Program-made: the position numbers and the translations under genes
Notes under the pieces: generated by a model
Told to the model about the DNA's origin: nothing
What the model saw: the letters and a program-made list of their open reading frames with translations, nothing else
The model's database searches: none
Source: Patiria pectinifera
Lineage: Eukaryota; Echinodermata; Asteroidea; Valvatida; Asterinidae
Direction: 5' to 3'
DNA length: 64,000 nt
Assembly (NCBI GenBank): GCA_029964075.1
Contig: CM057136.1
Coordinates: forward strand, 3,472,001-3,536,000
Shown: positions 26,072-38,300 of the stretch, one piece after another
How positions within the stretch are numbered: position 1 is the first letter of the stretch
How the letters are laid out: every line of letters begins with the position of its first letter

Positions 26072-27544
26072 ATTCATCCGGTCAAAACAAGTCAAAAATT
26101 AAAAATTTCCAACTATTTAGTTGAACAAGTTTACTTCATTTTTTTAAAAAAACACCCCTCTACCTATGTTATGGTATGTGCCTCTCGCGAGTAGTAAACA
26201 ATTCCTTATGTGGAGATTGGCGCGCGTTGCGTGTACTGCGCGGTGTGGCGCAGAACGCAGCTGTGTCGGTGTAGTGTGAATTTAGGACTCATTGGTAGTA
26301 TTGCGATGCCTAACCGAGGATTGTGAACGTTGAACCAATAAAAGGGTAAATGGGACCGGATTTCATATATTGGAGTCTAAATTTCATGTGACACTGGAAA
26401 AGCACTTAAGACCAGCCAGCCGGTCTTTATATAGGAATGGGTAAACTGTCTTAGGTATATATGAATGTTGATTAAAAATCATTGATGTTTCCTATGAGCA
26501 TGTACGCAGGTCGGTGATGCGTTCTTGAGTGGTCAAAAACGATGACATAGTTTTGGGTAATCACGAAGGCACAAAGCTGCAATAACATGAAAATTATGAC
26601 ACCGGAACGATAACAATCCTGAGACTAATCGGGTACGACAAACATATGGTATCAAGAGTCAATAACTCGGTAAAATACCAGAGGTTGTTATTTGACAATA
26701 ACGGAATTCATCAGGTATTTTTTTTGGGGGGGGGAGGGGGGGAAGGGATTGTAATTATTGCGAATGTGGTCTGTTTTTCTCATTGCTACAATGTGATGCA
26801 TGGCAAAATGCACACAATTCGTTCGAATTTTAAATTGTACAATAATGGCACACTGATCAGCAATACCTGATTCTGGAACTGCAAACAAGTAAAACCGCTC
26901 TTCTCCGGACTGACAATTTCGTGTTCCAATTCCACTGTTGGCTCACTGCCGCGCCGACGCGCCGAATAGTTCTCTCACTGCGTGATAGAATGCCAAGAGA
27001 TGTGTTTGGTCGACGGGAGAACATTTTTTTCCCCGAGACACGGACTAAAATCTGCTATTCGAAGTATCATTCTTGTAGGCTCGCAGAACTTCAAGTGTTT
27101 TACAAGATCGGAATACTGATGTTCCCTGCCGCCCATCTCACGAAGGGATTGATTTTTATGGCTTGATAAGTAGTCTTAATGCACATGTACTTTTAACAGC
27201 ATATTTTTGTTTCATTGAAAGCATCAGTCAGATAAATACTTTTGTACCCCGTACGTAAGTAATAAATTACAAACCTACAACAGCATGAGAGTGCAATCAC
27301 TCCTCATAACAGACTATTTACTTTCAATTATTCGCCATTAAACACAATATACGCTTCATGTTTAATTTTATTTACTTGTACATTTCGTTCAATGCAACTC
27401 ACTTAGCATCACGGAAATTATGTTTTGGGTGTACGAATAATGTATGAGCTAATGACATCTCAGAATATTAACATTTTGAGCTTGATTTGATATTGGCGGG
27501 CGTAGGTATATAGTATGGAATTGGCCTACCGACACGTATAAGCA
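26072..27544. other. Gene-free stretch, no exon supported
   Basis: A short GC-rich patch rich in GCGC words lies at about 26220-26270 and a G-run at about 26727-26745. No gene is supported. Confidence 0.35.
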
Positions 27545-27612
27545 CGGTGGTCGATTGGTAATACTTCTGCACTATAGTAGGCAAACGACATGGTGGGTTC
27601 CAGTTCTCCTGT
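27545..27612 (+). repeat. Possible tRNA-derived SINE head
   Basis: GGTGGTCGATTGGTAATAC resembles the start of a tRNA-type A box. About 42 bases further on, GTGGGTTCCAGTTCTCC resembles a degenerate B box (consensus GGTTCGANTCC). Spacing fits a tRNA-derived promoter, but stems do not pair well enough for a functional tRNA. This is a weak call. Confidence 0.3.
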
Positions 27613-30600
27613 GTAAGCTTATGGACTATTCTTATGATTATCAGAAGGCAATGCTTATAAGCTTATAACGGTGAAGAGCAATGGCCATAAAATTTAAAAA
27701 ATTGTCATTTCGACTGCAAAAAGTCATCAAAATGTCTAGCAAACGCGCTTTCTTATTTAGTGTGCAAATTCACTACGTTACAGTAGATATTTACTGTGTC
27801 CGATGTAACTTTAGGGACACGACGATTTAAAGTGAAATACATTTAATAGAATTGATAGAGTTTTCACTCGCGTTTCGACTGGAGGGACTCTTTTTCAAAA
27901 TATTTCAATCTAAAGATTGATTTCTACTCTAAATGATCTTGTGCCTAATGTCACATGTTTGGAAATAAGACAGTGTCTGTTGGGTGAAAATCTGACCCCA
28001 TATAACCTTACCACCCCCCCCCCCGGTTTGACGTCATAATATCTATGATCCAGTACCTCACAGCATCAAAAGTTTGTGCTGTCGAGTTTCTCTGATCTCG
28101 GGCCCCGGCTTTTTAGAAGAAACCCCTCCACGCGTGCTCTCGGACAAACGGCCGAACAAGTCTCGCCTCTCGAAATCGATGCCGATCATGTCGGGCTTAG
28201 ACACGGCTATCTCAAGCAGCGCCGGACCGGACGGGGGTTGCTGAGATGGATCAATAAGGAGTGGAAGGGGGGCTCCTCTAAGATGCCGAGGGGTGATGAC
28301 GGGAAGATAAGAAGCGTAGGATGAAGGGGGGGGGGGAGAGAGAAAGATTTGGGATACTGTAAGGACGAAGGCTTGAGGGGTATTGGCGGATTGATCGTAG
28401 AATCCTCGGGCTATGACCGGGTCAGGAGGGATGTTAACAGCACGGAATTACAGGAGAAATCGGGAATCGTTTGTTTTGTTTGTAAAGATTTCTTCTTAAA
28501 TGATTACTGAAAAGGGTATATCGGAAAGGTTCCCACCCATGTTCAGTTAAGGTTGAGAAGGAAACCTACAATAAATTAAGTGCGTGAGTAATTATTTAGT
28601 GCTGGGTAAAAAAAAAGAGCTGCAATAGCCCTACCATCCACGAAAACAAAATAATGATATTTACTTTATTTATCATGAGGGTAAATGCCTGCTTCTTAAA
28701 GTGTTTCACCATCAACAACCCATCAAAACAGACCTTTATAAAGAAAAAATAGTATGACATCTAGGATTTGCAGACATAGAAATTTGGGAGCTCACTATCA
28801 AGCTTAGCAAGATCTTTCAACTCAAGACTTTCCAAGGTCATATTTTTATTTTTCTGAATTAAAATTTGATAACTCAAGTTAGCATTCTAGCGAAGACACG
28901 AGTCGTGGAGTCGTGGCTAACAAGAACAGACCAATGCCCATGGTAAAAAGACAAAGGATGGCATTATCGTGCTAAACTATAACAGGATCCCGAATCCAGA
29001 TGATGAAACCGTACGTCCGTAAATTAAGCCCGTTATACGATGAGGTAAAATGAACAATCTGATTACGATAAAGTCCGTGGAAACGGTCCGAGCGTGAGCG
29101 CATGTCGTAAAAAAAGACCTGGGAATCCAATATCGGGACGCGGGACAACTCATAATATTTTCACGTCAGCTCGTTCCGCGGGCTTTCATCGCTATCACGC
29201 TGATTAGGTTTAGCGAGATGACACTTTTATGGTCCAGCACACGCGCGGAGAGAGGCAGCCGATAGTGTAGGAAGTGGGGCTCTAGGTAGATCCTCGGAAA
29301 AGGGGGAAAGCCTTCTTACGGAAGCAGGAGGCTGGAAAATCCGCATCAGCTCACGACCACAACTCCCTGTGATTAAATCATGTTTGTCTGAGTGCACGGC
29401 TTTTATGAATGACATGGGGTCAGATCATCGGGCATCGAGTCATCTTCATCACCCGTCCACTACCCTGGGTTTTTTTTCAGAAGGAGGGGAAAGGCAAGCA
29501 AGCGTACACTGCTAAGAGACACCGTCTATTTTATTAATCGAGACGACGTAAGGAAAAAAAGGAGAAAAATGAGGGTTCTCTGTGCATTGGGTTAATGCAG
29601 AACAAATCGATTAGACGGATTGGGTAAATATGGCTTATCTTGTGCGGCCAAAGTAAGATGCATGCCCTAAGGGTGATATATTGCACAGTGGTGCTTTCTG
29701 GAGAACATCGTGGACGAACAAGACTAGCGGGACTGGCCGAGAAAAGCCTTGTTGACGGGTTGGGGGTTGAATTAAGAGGTCGAGATCAGACGATAAGAAC
29801 TAATTGACTGTTAGGGACAAAAACGGAGGTCTGATGTACGGGGTTTGGCGATGGCGCGAAAACGTGCCGCTGCTTTGAGTACGTGACTATTCTGACAAAT
29901 TGGTAAATGGTTGTTTGGGTTGAGAAAGATAACGATCGAAATTGTCGGCGTGTACAAAGCTGTGCACGTATACCGCACCGGCCATTTTGGTATCGTAGAA
30001 ATTGGTCACTCCATGGAGAATGTGCGCGTGTTTAGAAAAACTAGAATTCTATTTTTGATTTGAGAGTTCTCGGTTTGTTGTGAGCACAACACGTCATAAA
30101 TTGAAGATGATGCAGCTTGCAATAGTCTTCACGTGCCATTCGTTATCAACGGTCATCCAGAGATCTTTTTGCCCACTCAAGAGTCGCATGCAATTTTCTC
30201 ATCGAGTGTCCATCGTTCTTTTTTGGTAAGACTGCACCGGTGTGCCACATCGACAAATATTCAGCCATACGATCAGGCTACCAACTCGCCGCGTCCTGGC
30301 CAAAAACAAACCGGGTCTAAGGTGTACAGATAATGGATACAAACGAAGAGTCAATAATTTGCACCGACGAACACCAGAAGAAAGGGCAAAAAGAGAAGAG
30401 GCTGAGGCGTATTAGGTGACCGGGTTTTAAGAAAACAATTTCATCTGCGGCGAGAAGTCGGTCTGCGGCAAGCGCGGGGTTTGCCGAGCGTCGATACGCG
30501 AGCAAACTTTGGAGACCTTCTCGAATTGCTTCGCGCGGGAAGAAACGAATTAAGGTTTCTCAGGACAAACACAGATCCCTTAATGGAAACCCACTCTCAT

Positions 30601-30722
30601 GTGCGTGTTCCAATCGCTGAATCAGTCCTGATCACTCAAGACACTGAATACAGGGCATGGGAAGTGATACGACGAGTTTACCAGCATGTAATATTGTGTT
30701 GTGAATAATACCAGCGATTTGA
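27613..30722. other. Gene-free stretch, no exon supported
   Basis: A C-run occurs at about 28013-28024 and a G-run at about 28326-28336. Small frames at 28076-28324 and elsewhere carry no recognisable motif. Confidence 0.4.
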
Positions 30723-30894
30723 GGTCTATACCCGATGTTCCCCAATACCTAAGTCCCCCAATACCGCGTACCGATGTTCCCCGAAATCCTTAGGATTATG
30801 TTTAGGGTATAGTGTATGGGTATAGAGTTAGGGTCGGGGTCGGGGAACATCGGTATTGGGGAACACGGTATTGGGGAACATAGGTATGCACCCC
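30723..30894. repeat. Foldback element built on GATGTTCCCCAATACC
   Basis: GATGTTCCCCAATACC and close variants occur at about 30734, 30756 and 30772, and its complement GGTATTGGGGAACA occurs at about 30852 and 30868. GGTCTATACC at the left end and GGTATGCACC at the right end close an inverted repeat with arms of about 60 bases, plus a centre of AGGGTATAGTGTATGGGTATAG-type sequence. No coding capacity. Confidence 0.7.
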
Positions 30895-33256
30895 AGTGAT
30901 TGTGGTGTACCTCGTTTGGCTATTTCCTAATTGGCTTCTTTGCGATAGCTACATAAATCATTCAAAACCCTATACGGCGTGCGCAGGGGCGATATTGTGA
31001 ATGTAGCAGAGCAATTAGACATATATGCACACCGTAAAGGCCTACTCTTAAAAATCGGTCACCCTGATTCAAAAGCTGTTTTAGGTCAAAGTCCGCCGGT
31101 GTCTGTCATAATTTGACCAATATCTGGGATCTTTTCTAGGATCTTTGCGCTTCTGAAAAACACGACAGATGGTCGTTATTTCGGGGCAGTTTTCCCGCCA
31201 ACGTATATGGAGCGTTTTGATCGCACGAAATTATACGGCGTTACAATTCTCACTCAATAAAAAGGCCACGCAAAACTCCTGATTGGAAGGGCCAGCTGGT
31301 CAAAGCTGCAGCATTTTTGTATCGCTTTAAATTAAAGCAAGTGCGAGTGCACAATAAGCTGTGGCCGTCTTGCATGAAAGTCTTGAATAAAATCTTTCAA
31401 AAGGATCCCTGCCAGAGCTTTAAAATGCAACGCCCAGAAATGCGACGCCGATGGCACATATGGAACACCATACTTTAGATTTATACCTAGATTAATAGCG
31501 ATTTGTGATGAATACCACGAATACGTGACTATCCTAACATTACGGCACATAATTTTGCCTCCATTTACAAACTTTTCATAAACATATTTCCGAATTGTTA
31601 AAACAATTTTTTATTTTTTGATAAGTATTTAATTTATTATGTGTTTTTTTTTAAATTAAAATTTGGTAGTATATATAGTTTATGGGAAACTTATGGGGTT
31701 TATTTTGGTCAATCTTCCAGGGACAGACAGATGGACCGACCGACCAACCACCAAGTGACATGCAGAAGCTCCTGTCAGAGCTTATAAAAAACATTACGGT
31801 TTTTGGGTGAATTTAAAAACATGGGTTAAATAGTTAAACAGTTTCATGAATTGTTAAACATATATTGTTTAAACATGCGAAACGAAATTTTCAGTGCATT
31901 GATGTTCACAGCGTTTCTCCGGCATGGCATTTGGAAAATGTTGAGCACTTTTCCCACACATGTTTAAATAGGCATTAATATATATATGCTATAATTATGC
32001 ACGAAATGATGGCAAATGTAGACATGTATCAAATGTAACTATATAATTTGACGAAAAAGGCCTACGTGTGAATTGATAATACCTTTTGGTATTATTTTTG
32101 GGGTTCAGCTCAAGAACGTTCTTCTGGGGCATGATGCGATTTTTCCCTTTTAAGGTATAATCATATAAGAGAAGGTAGAACAAGCGTTTTCACCAACCAT
32201 CTGCCATAAGATAGAAAAACGAGGGTGGATAAAATGATACAGAATCTCATTTTGCTCTCGTTCTGTCTCTAGGGAAGCGAGCTAGAGATAGACCTATAGG
32301 CCTACTCTTCAAGATTACATTACCCAACGCTTCAATGATTGCAGTTTTATATCACGCATGAATACAATAGCAGGGATGCATTTCACAAACAAAAGGGTTC
32401 GTCCGCTCGCTTCCAAAGACGGGGCTTTGCCGCTTCACTGGGCGAATTAATCTTGGCGTATGGACGCTGTGGACGGGCGGTTCCTATTGTCATATTTCTC
32501 CTTCAAATTATGTATCTTGCTTTGTTAGTTACCGGTTAAAGTGCGGGTGGCTGCCCATACAGCCCAGGTCAGTGACATCACATAGTCATTGTGAACAGCT
32601 CACAATGGCGAACCAAATTAAACTAACCAGGTATATAAATTGCGATGAATTTCTAATTAAGATGGGGAAAAATTCAGTGAACTGCGTTGACTGACCTCGG
32701 ACTTTTCTGTTAAATTGGGTGTGAAACAAAAAATTACATCATACATTAGCGCAGTTCAAATTTTGAACTTTTGATTAAAAATTAATTGACACTCAATAAG
32801 GATTAACCTATGATAAAAACACTTAGTTAAGACTGTTAGGTGAATACATGTCATATAGGCCTATTTTTCCTGCGAGACGTTTCCTAAAAATAAAGTGTCT
32901 AAAAGTCATTTTTATGTTGCGAAGTGTTTTTGTCGATATTGCAAATTTCTTTATTGTAGTATTGTATACTTTATTGTGGTATTGTATTTTAAGCCTCCTC
33001 GATATTTATTTATTTATTTATACTGTATTTAAAATTTTACCTGTCATTTTTCAATGTATTTTTTAAATAATTTTTTAATGATGACCCATTGTAAATTATC
33101 CCCGAGGTGACATGGCTACCATAAACAAATAAAGTTCTTATCATTATTAATCTATAAAAGTGACACTAAAAGAGGGTAAATATTTTCAAAATAGCAAACC
33201 CAAGAACACTGCATTGTTGATCAGATCAATTGGTGAGTCGATCTGGTAAATAGTTC
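30895..33256. other. Gene-free stretch, no exon supported
   Basis: Short frames only. TAGGCCTA occurs at 32297 and 32856. A short run of GGACAGACAGATGGACC type occurs near 31720. Confidence 0.35.
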
Positions 33257-33434
33257 AAAAATTCCTATGTCTCAGTTTGTATAGTACTTGGGAGATGTAT
33301 AGGAACTTAAAGACTATTTATGCTATAGCTTTTAGCTTTTAGTTAGAAAATTCCTATGTCTCAGTTTGTAGTCCCTGTGAGATGTGATCTGTGGGTATAG
33401 GAACTTAAAGACTATACACTGTAGCTTTAGCCGC
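33257..33434. repeat. Tandem duplication, two copies of about 89 bp
   Basis: ATTCCTATGTCTCAGTTTGT starts near 33261 and again near 33350. Each copy continues through GAGATGT, TATAGGAACTTAAAGACTAT and TGTAGCTTTAG-like sequence. The second copy has a short insertion (ATCTGTGGG). No gene is involved. Confidence 0.8.
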
Positions 33435-34729
33435 CCAAACCTTCCCAAACACTTCAAGTAACAAGCACTTACTGGTTATCCATCGCACCCTGTAAATAAT
33501 TACATTTTGCATAATGATGAAGCCGGTGCTTACAATCAAGGGCAAAGCACCAACCTTGGTACCTCAATGACAAAGGGTAGGCAAGGGGCACTGCACTCGG
33601 AGCAACCTCGACACAACAACCCGGTATATACCAAGACAGCGTCTGTATCCAATCGATGCGGTCCCCTAATGCACCAAATTAAAACGACGGATGGTCGTGC
33701 ATTCAGGCGTAGCTTCTGTTTAATTCCTAGTTTGATCATGAAAAAACAAATTCTACAGGGAGGCCTACTCAGTAATATTGCGCCAGGCAAATATGATGTT
33801 CATTTATCAAATAACATCTCCCCTCGATGTTAATGACCGAGGACAAAGGACGGCCTTGGCGCGGGCAAAAGGTGTCCTGTCCCCCGTGAATTTGGTTAGA
33901 TAGACGGCAGGGAGCTCGCTTCAATCGCTTGATGAATTCTCAAGGAAAGCGGTTTTCTAGAAGCTCATTGTTGGCCGAGGGGAAAGCTTGGATACAACTG
34001 ATGTTTGGTCTGAAATCAGAAACTGTGGTGGAGATCATTTTTAAAGGTCTCTGCAAATACAGATATATCTGGTATGCCTTCGTTTACGAGCGGGCTTCAC
34101 AATACATCCCGTGCAATTCAATCTGCAAGGTTTCTCGATATTTAAAAAGGTTCTAATTATACATTTTAATACGGAAATAATTAGTGTATACAGTCTTGTC
34201 TCAGTGAACAAGACAATAAGATGGAAAGCTCTGGTTATTCATGATTAGTGAAAGGAGAAGTCTGTTTGGCTGCATCCCAACAAAGATTTCTATCTAATGT
34301 ACACAAACTCTGCTTCCTCGATCGGTAATGTATAAGTATCTGAACAATTCACGTCTTGGGGATACAAACAATATTCCGTTTGGAGAATACTGTCACGTCT
34401 GTATTGCTTATTCGCTCCCATTAGTCACGCGTGTGGGTTTTGTCCACAGGGTCAAGAACCGCAAACATTTTACTTGAAGGAGTATACTGCCGTGATAATA
34501 GCAAATACCAATCCCCAAGACGCAGGTATCGCTGAAAACACGCTTTCATTTAGGGGAATTCCAAATTCAGATTTCTTCTGCCGGCGGTGATTTCAGTTCA
34601 TATTTGTCTATAAATAATACTACCATCCAGAAATGATTCCACAAGTCGAACACTAAATAAAATTACGCACAAAAAATCAGCCTTATAGGCCTAGTCAACC
34701 TTTGGGCAAATCCATCAATTACGTTATTT
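33435..34729. other. Gene-free stretch, no exon supported
   Basis: The frames at 33507-33833 and 33929-34156 have no recognisable domain and no supporting splice context. TAGGCCTA occurs at 34686. Confidence 0.35.
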
Positions 34730-34797
34730 AACATGTGCAAGACATTAATAGCGAGACCAACTTAACATGTGCAAGACATAAATAGCAAGACCAAATT
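34730..34797. repeat. Tandem duplication, two copies of 34 bp
   Basis: AACATGTGCAAGACATTAAT at 34730 is repeated as AACATGTGCAAGACATAAAT at 34764. Both copies continue AGCRAGACCAA. The duplication is recent-looking. Confidence 0.8.
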
Positions 34798-34876
34798 ATA
34801 CGAATTACATAAATTACACAGTTTCATACGTGATTATTATGTACATTCGTTGCGACATGGAAAGTGCACTATGTTC

Positions 34877-35379
34877 TTAAAGGGCATTTAAAAACAAAAC
34901 TACCAAATTTTTACGAAATACCTTTCTAGGATGTTGGAAATTGACAGTCTAAAACATCCTGTAAAATTATGGTACCAGGTGTAGAAAAGCGGTATTTTTG
35001 TATAAATTTCCAACGGTGGTCGGCCAACCACCGTTGGAAAAGCCTAACTATTTTTCAACTACTGCTCCAAATTTAACATATTTTTTTCAGTCCAAATTTT
35101 GTTTGCTATTGGCTATAAGTTCATGAACGGGTGCAGGCCAGCTAGACTGGTTCCCTTACCTTACAATTTTCCGGCATCTACAAATTGATCCATTTCATCT
35201 TTAGTGGAGTCAGGGAACCAGACTACTTGAACATTTTGGCTTTTCTTCGTTTTCCAGCATTTTCGAACACAAAATTTCGAACATGTCAATGTAACAATAT
35301 TTGATCTGTTATACTAACCCCTCAAATAGTTCATTTCTGAAAATTACAGCAAAAGCCAATGATGTACATTCCCTTTAAT
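34877..35379 (+). mobile_element. TTAA-bounded non-autonomous DNA transposon, copy B
   Basis: The element starts TTAAAGGGCATTTAAAAACA and ends TGATGTACATTCCCTTTAA. It contains a near-perfect central palindrome, TTCCAACGGTGG...CCACCGTTGGAA, at about 35008-35040, and an inner GGTTCCCT / AGGGAACC pair. Its left half matches the element entering the window end at 63806, and its right half matches copy A at 24548-24932 in reverse. No transposase gene is present. Confidence 0.8.
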
Positions 35380-38300
35380 GGCCAAGTCTTTAGTTCATCC
35401 TTTTTGGATAGAGAATCTAACATTAGGATTTCGATTCACGCTCAAAGTTTGCAAGCTCAGACTCCTCACGCTGTACGGAAAGATGCATGTGACAGTGCTT
35501 GTCACACAAAAATAACGCAATAAGAACTCCCGAACAATGTTCGACGCCGTTACCAATCTTATCTGTCATATTTCCACTTTGATTTCTCCGCCGGGCTTGC
35601 TGATAACGTTAACATTACACTGACCACTCCATTATCCAAATGAACAGGTGTAATCTTGTTAGCACAAAGCTGGCAATCTGGTGCAGAAATACGGTCACAG
35701 CTATTTCAGGTTTTCTTTTATGATTTTGTATTTGGATAACCCATTTTAGGGGATCCAATATGCGGCGTGAGTGGTTGCTGGGTGAGGATCGAGTGCGTGG
35801 GTCGTCAATTAGGAACAGCAATAACCAACATCCGAGTAATCAAGTATGTGGATACAGCAACATAATGTAAGGAGCCATTAGGAGCTATTACATTACGGTA
35901 TACAGAGTGTGGTCTACTTTCGCGAATCAGGCGTATCATGTGTGAAATCCCCCGTATTTCGTGTTTCATATTGTCCTAGGTCCACAATTTTGATTAATAT
36001 CGGGCGATTTGGACAAAATGGCAGTCCTAATAATCAGCCAGAAGCCCCTCCCCAACTAAAACGTGAACTCCATTTCCTTGCGAGGGAATTTACTAAGCTG
36101 AAGAAAAGGGAAAATGGCGGGAAAAAATATCCAGTGCAGTCTATCGCATGTGCTAGCGCATTAGTTGTTTTCATTGACCATTGGGGGCGCTATTATCAAA
36201 TTGTTCAGCTGAAAGGCGCAGCGAGACAGATCTTTAATGTAGAAAAAACCAGACGTCACCTGAACACTGGGTTTATTGCGCAAGATTTAACTGTGTCAAA
36301 GGGGAACACTATAGTGGGAACTGGCTCAAAGTTAAGTGACAAATCAACAGATATAGTTGAGGATCGATCATTGCAATGTTAATCACAGTCCTCGCTGAAA
36401 AGCGAACACTGCAACATAATGGTTGACATATTACGATGTAATATCATTGAAAGCATTTGCGCGAACAGCCTGGGTCGAGAAATTCAAACATCCGCCATTG
36501 AAACCGCCATATAGCCTTGTTATCGATTTTCGCCCGTTCGCTTTTTCACCTGCACCGTAAAAGACAGATCGCGTCCGAAAATCGGCCCACAATTTGAACG
36601 TAATGTAAACATACGTGTGAATGATTGCTGGAGTTTTATGGAGTGCAGACTCAAGAGTTTATACCGAAAGTGTTAAGACTGCATTAAAGGTTCTCTGTTG
36701 ATCAGCTCTGTTTGCACAACCTAATTTTTTTAAGGGAGTCTCCACCCTAGATTCCTGTTGGTTTCCCACCCATGCAGCTGCCGAAAAAGTCGCCTCAAAG
36801 TACCGGTACAAACGAAGCGGACAAAAGACGCGCCATTAAAGGTAGACCGAATTCATTACACAACAACAGAGATCCCGTTTCCAATTTGTCAAACATCTCC
36901 CCGCGCGATACGGGACGATCAATCAGGACCGGTCTCCGACGACACGATCACGGGGGAAACCCGATCGCCGTCCGGTGTAAAAACTTGTTGGTTCACGCTG
37001 GGTTAATGTCACCACCGGAGTCCCGCTCTTATACACCGAGAACCGAACAAGCGGCTACTGGAAATGATCAAGTGAAAGTGAACAGGTATTTGCTCAATAC
37101 TGAGTAACTGTGTGCTGAAGGTGTTGGCTTAAGATTCGATGACACTATCGGTATAGTATAGTGAGGTGGCTGTGTTGGTTGGATGTGTCATGACAAAAGG
37201 TCTGTCGGCTGCCGTAGAAAAGTTATATGTTCAAGGTCAGGCAATGCATACACAATTTTAGATCTACACTGTCTGATGTTTGCTCAAGGCATGGAAAAAA
37301 TCTGAAAGATGCAGTTATCTTTCTGAAAATTAAAGTTCGATTGTCTACTATAAGCCAAACAAAATAATGCTATAGGAATACATGTAGTGTTTGTCGCATC
37401 AAAAGCAGCCAGAACAATAGTTCCTTTTCCTACGCATGCCATCTTTGTTATACGGTACCATGCAATAATCAGTTTAAACAAATTCGAGCGACTATAATCA
37501 TTGATGTACATTGTAAACACTTTATTTTGAATTCAAAAACATTTAGGAGTTCACTTGTACGTTACGAGAGGCCCACTTCATTTTTCTTGTCGGGGAATGT
37601 AGAACATGCACCAGTTCTATGTCATGACGAGGTACCAAGGAATAGAAACATGAGCTTCTTCCGTATATAAACACGGTTCCTTTCATTCTTTTGAGAGCTC
37701 AGTACCGAAAGATTTGTGGATTTAAAGGCTTCGGTTTTCCATCTTCAGAAGACAGTCGATGAACTACCCAAGAGAAGATCGTTATAAGTAACGGAGAATT
37801 CCAATAATAAGAAGAAAATTCCTGCAGATTAGGCTGGGAGGCCTTTCTCATGAAAGACCTGTCTATGATTACTCCCCAAAAAAGTACCACAGGATTATAG
37901 AAACAGAAGTCGGTATCACTTTGTGTACTTTTACACAACAATGAGGTCGCATCATGCAGATATAGGAATTACGACATTACATCGCGCGACGTCCTCAATA
38001 AATCTTCCCAGATGGTTTATTTTTTCTATCGATGCATGTTTTTGGTAAAGTCGAATGATGTTCATTATACCCACATGAAGCCATGCTCGACCCATATACA
38101 TTTAATGCCAACGAAATATTTCAGATCCCATCATGGACCAAACGTACTACGACAAACTTCTACGAATCCTCACTCTGAAAAATGGTTTGGCTGAGATTCC
38201 GAATCGTTGTAAACGGCTGTTTTGGGGGTTCTTTCTCGCCTTCATATTGCTATTCGCGGTAGTAAACACGTTTAATGTTGGAGTACCTTAAGTAGGCGAC

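Noticed and set aside
35909-36382. 157-codon plus-strand frame with a basic central part
   Set aside because: No recognisable motif and no splice-site support; length is within chance for a 64-kb window.
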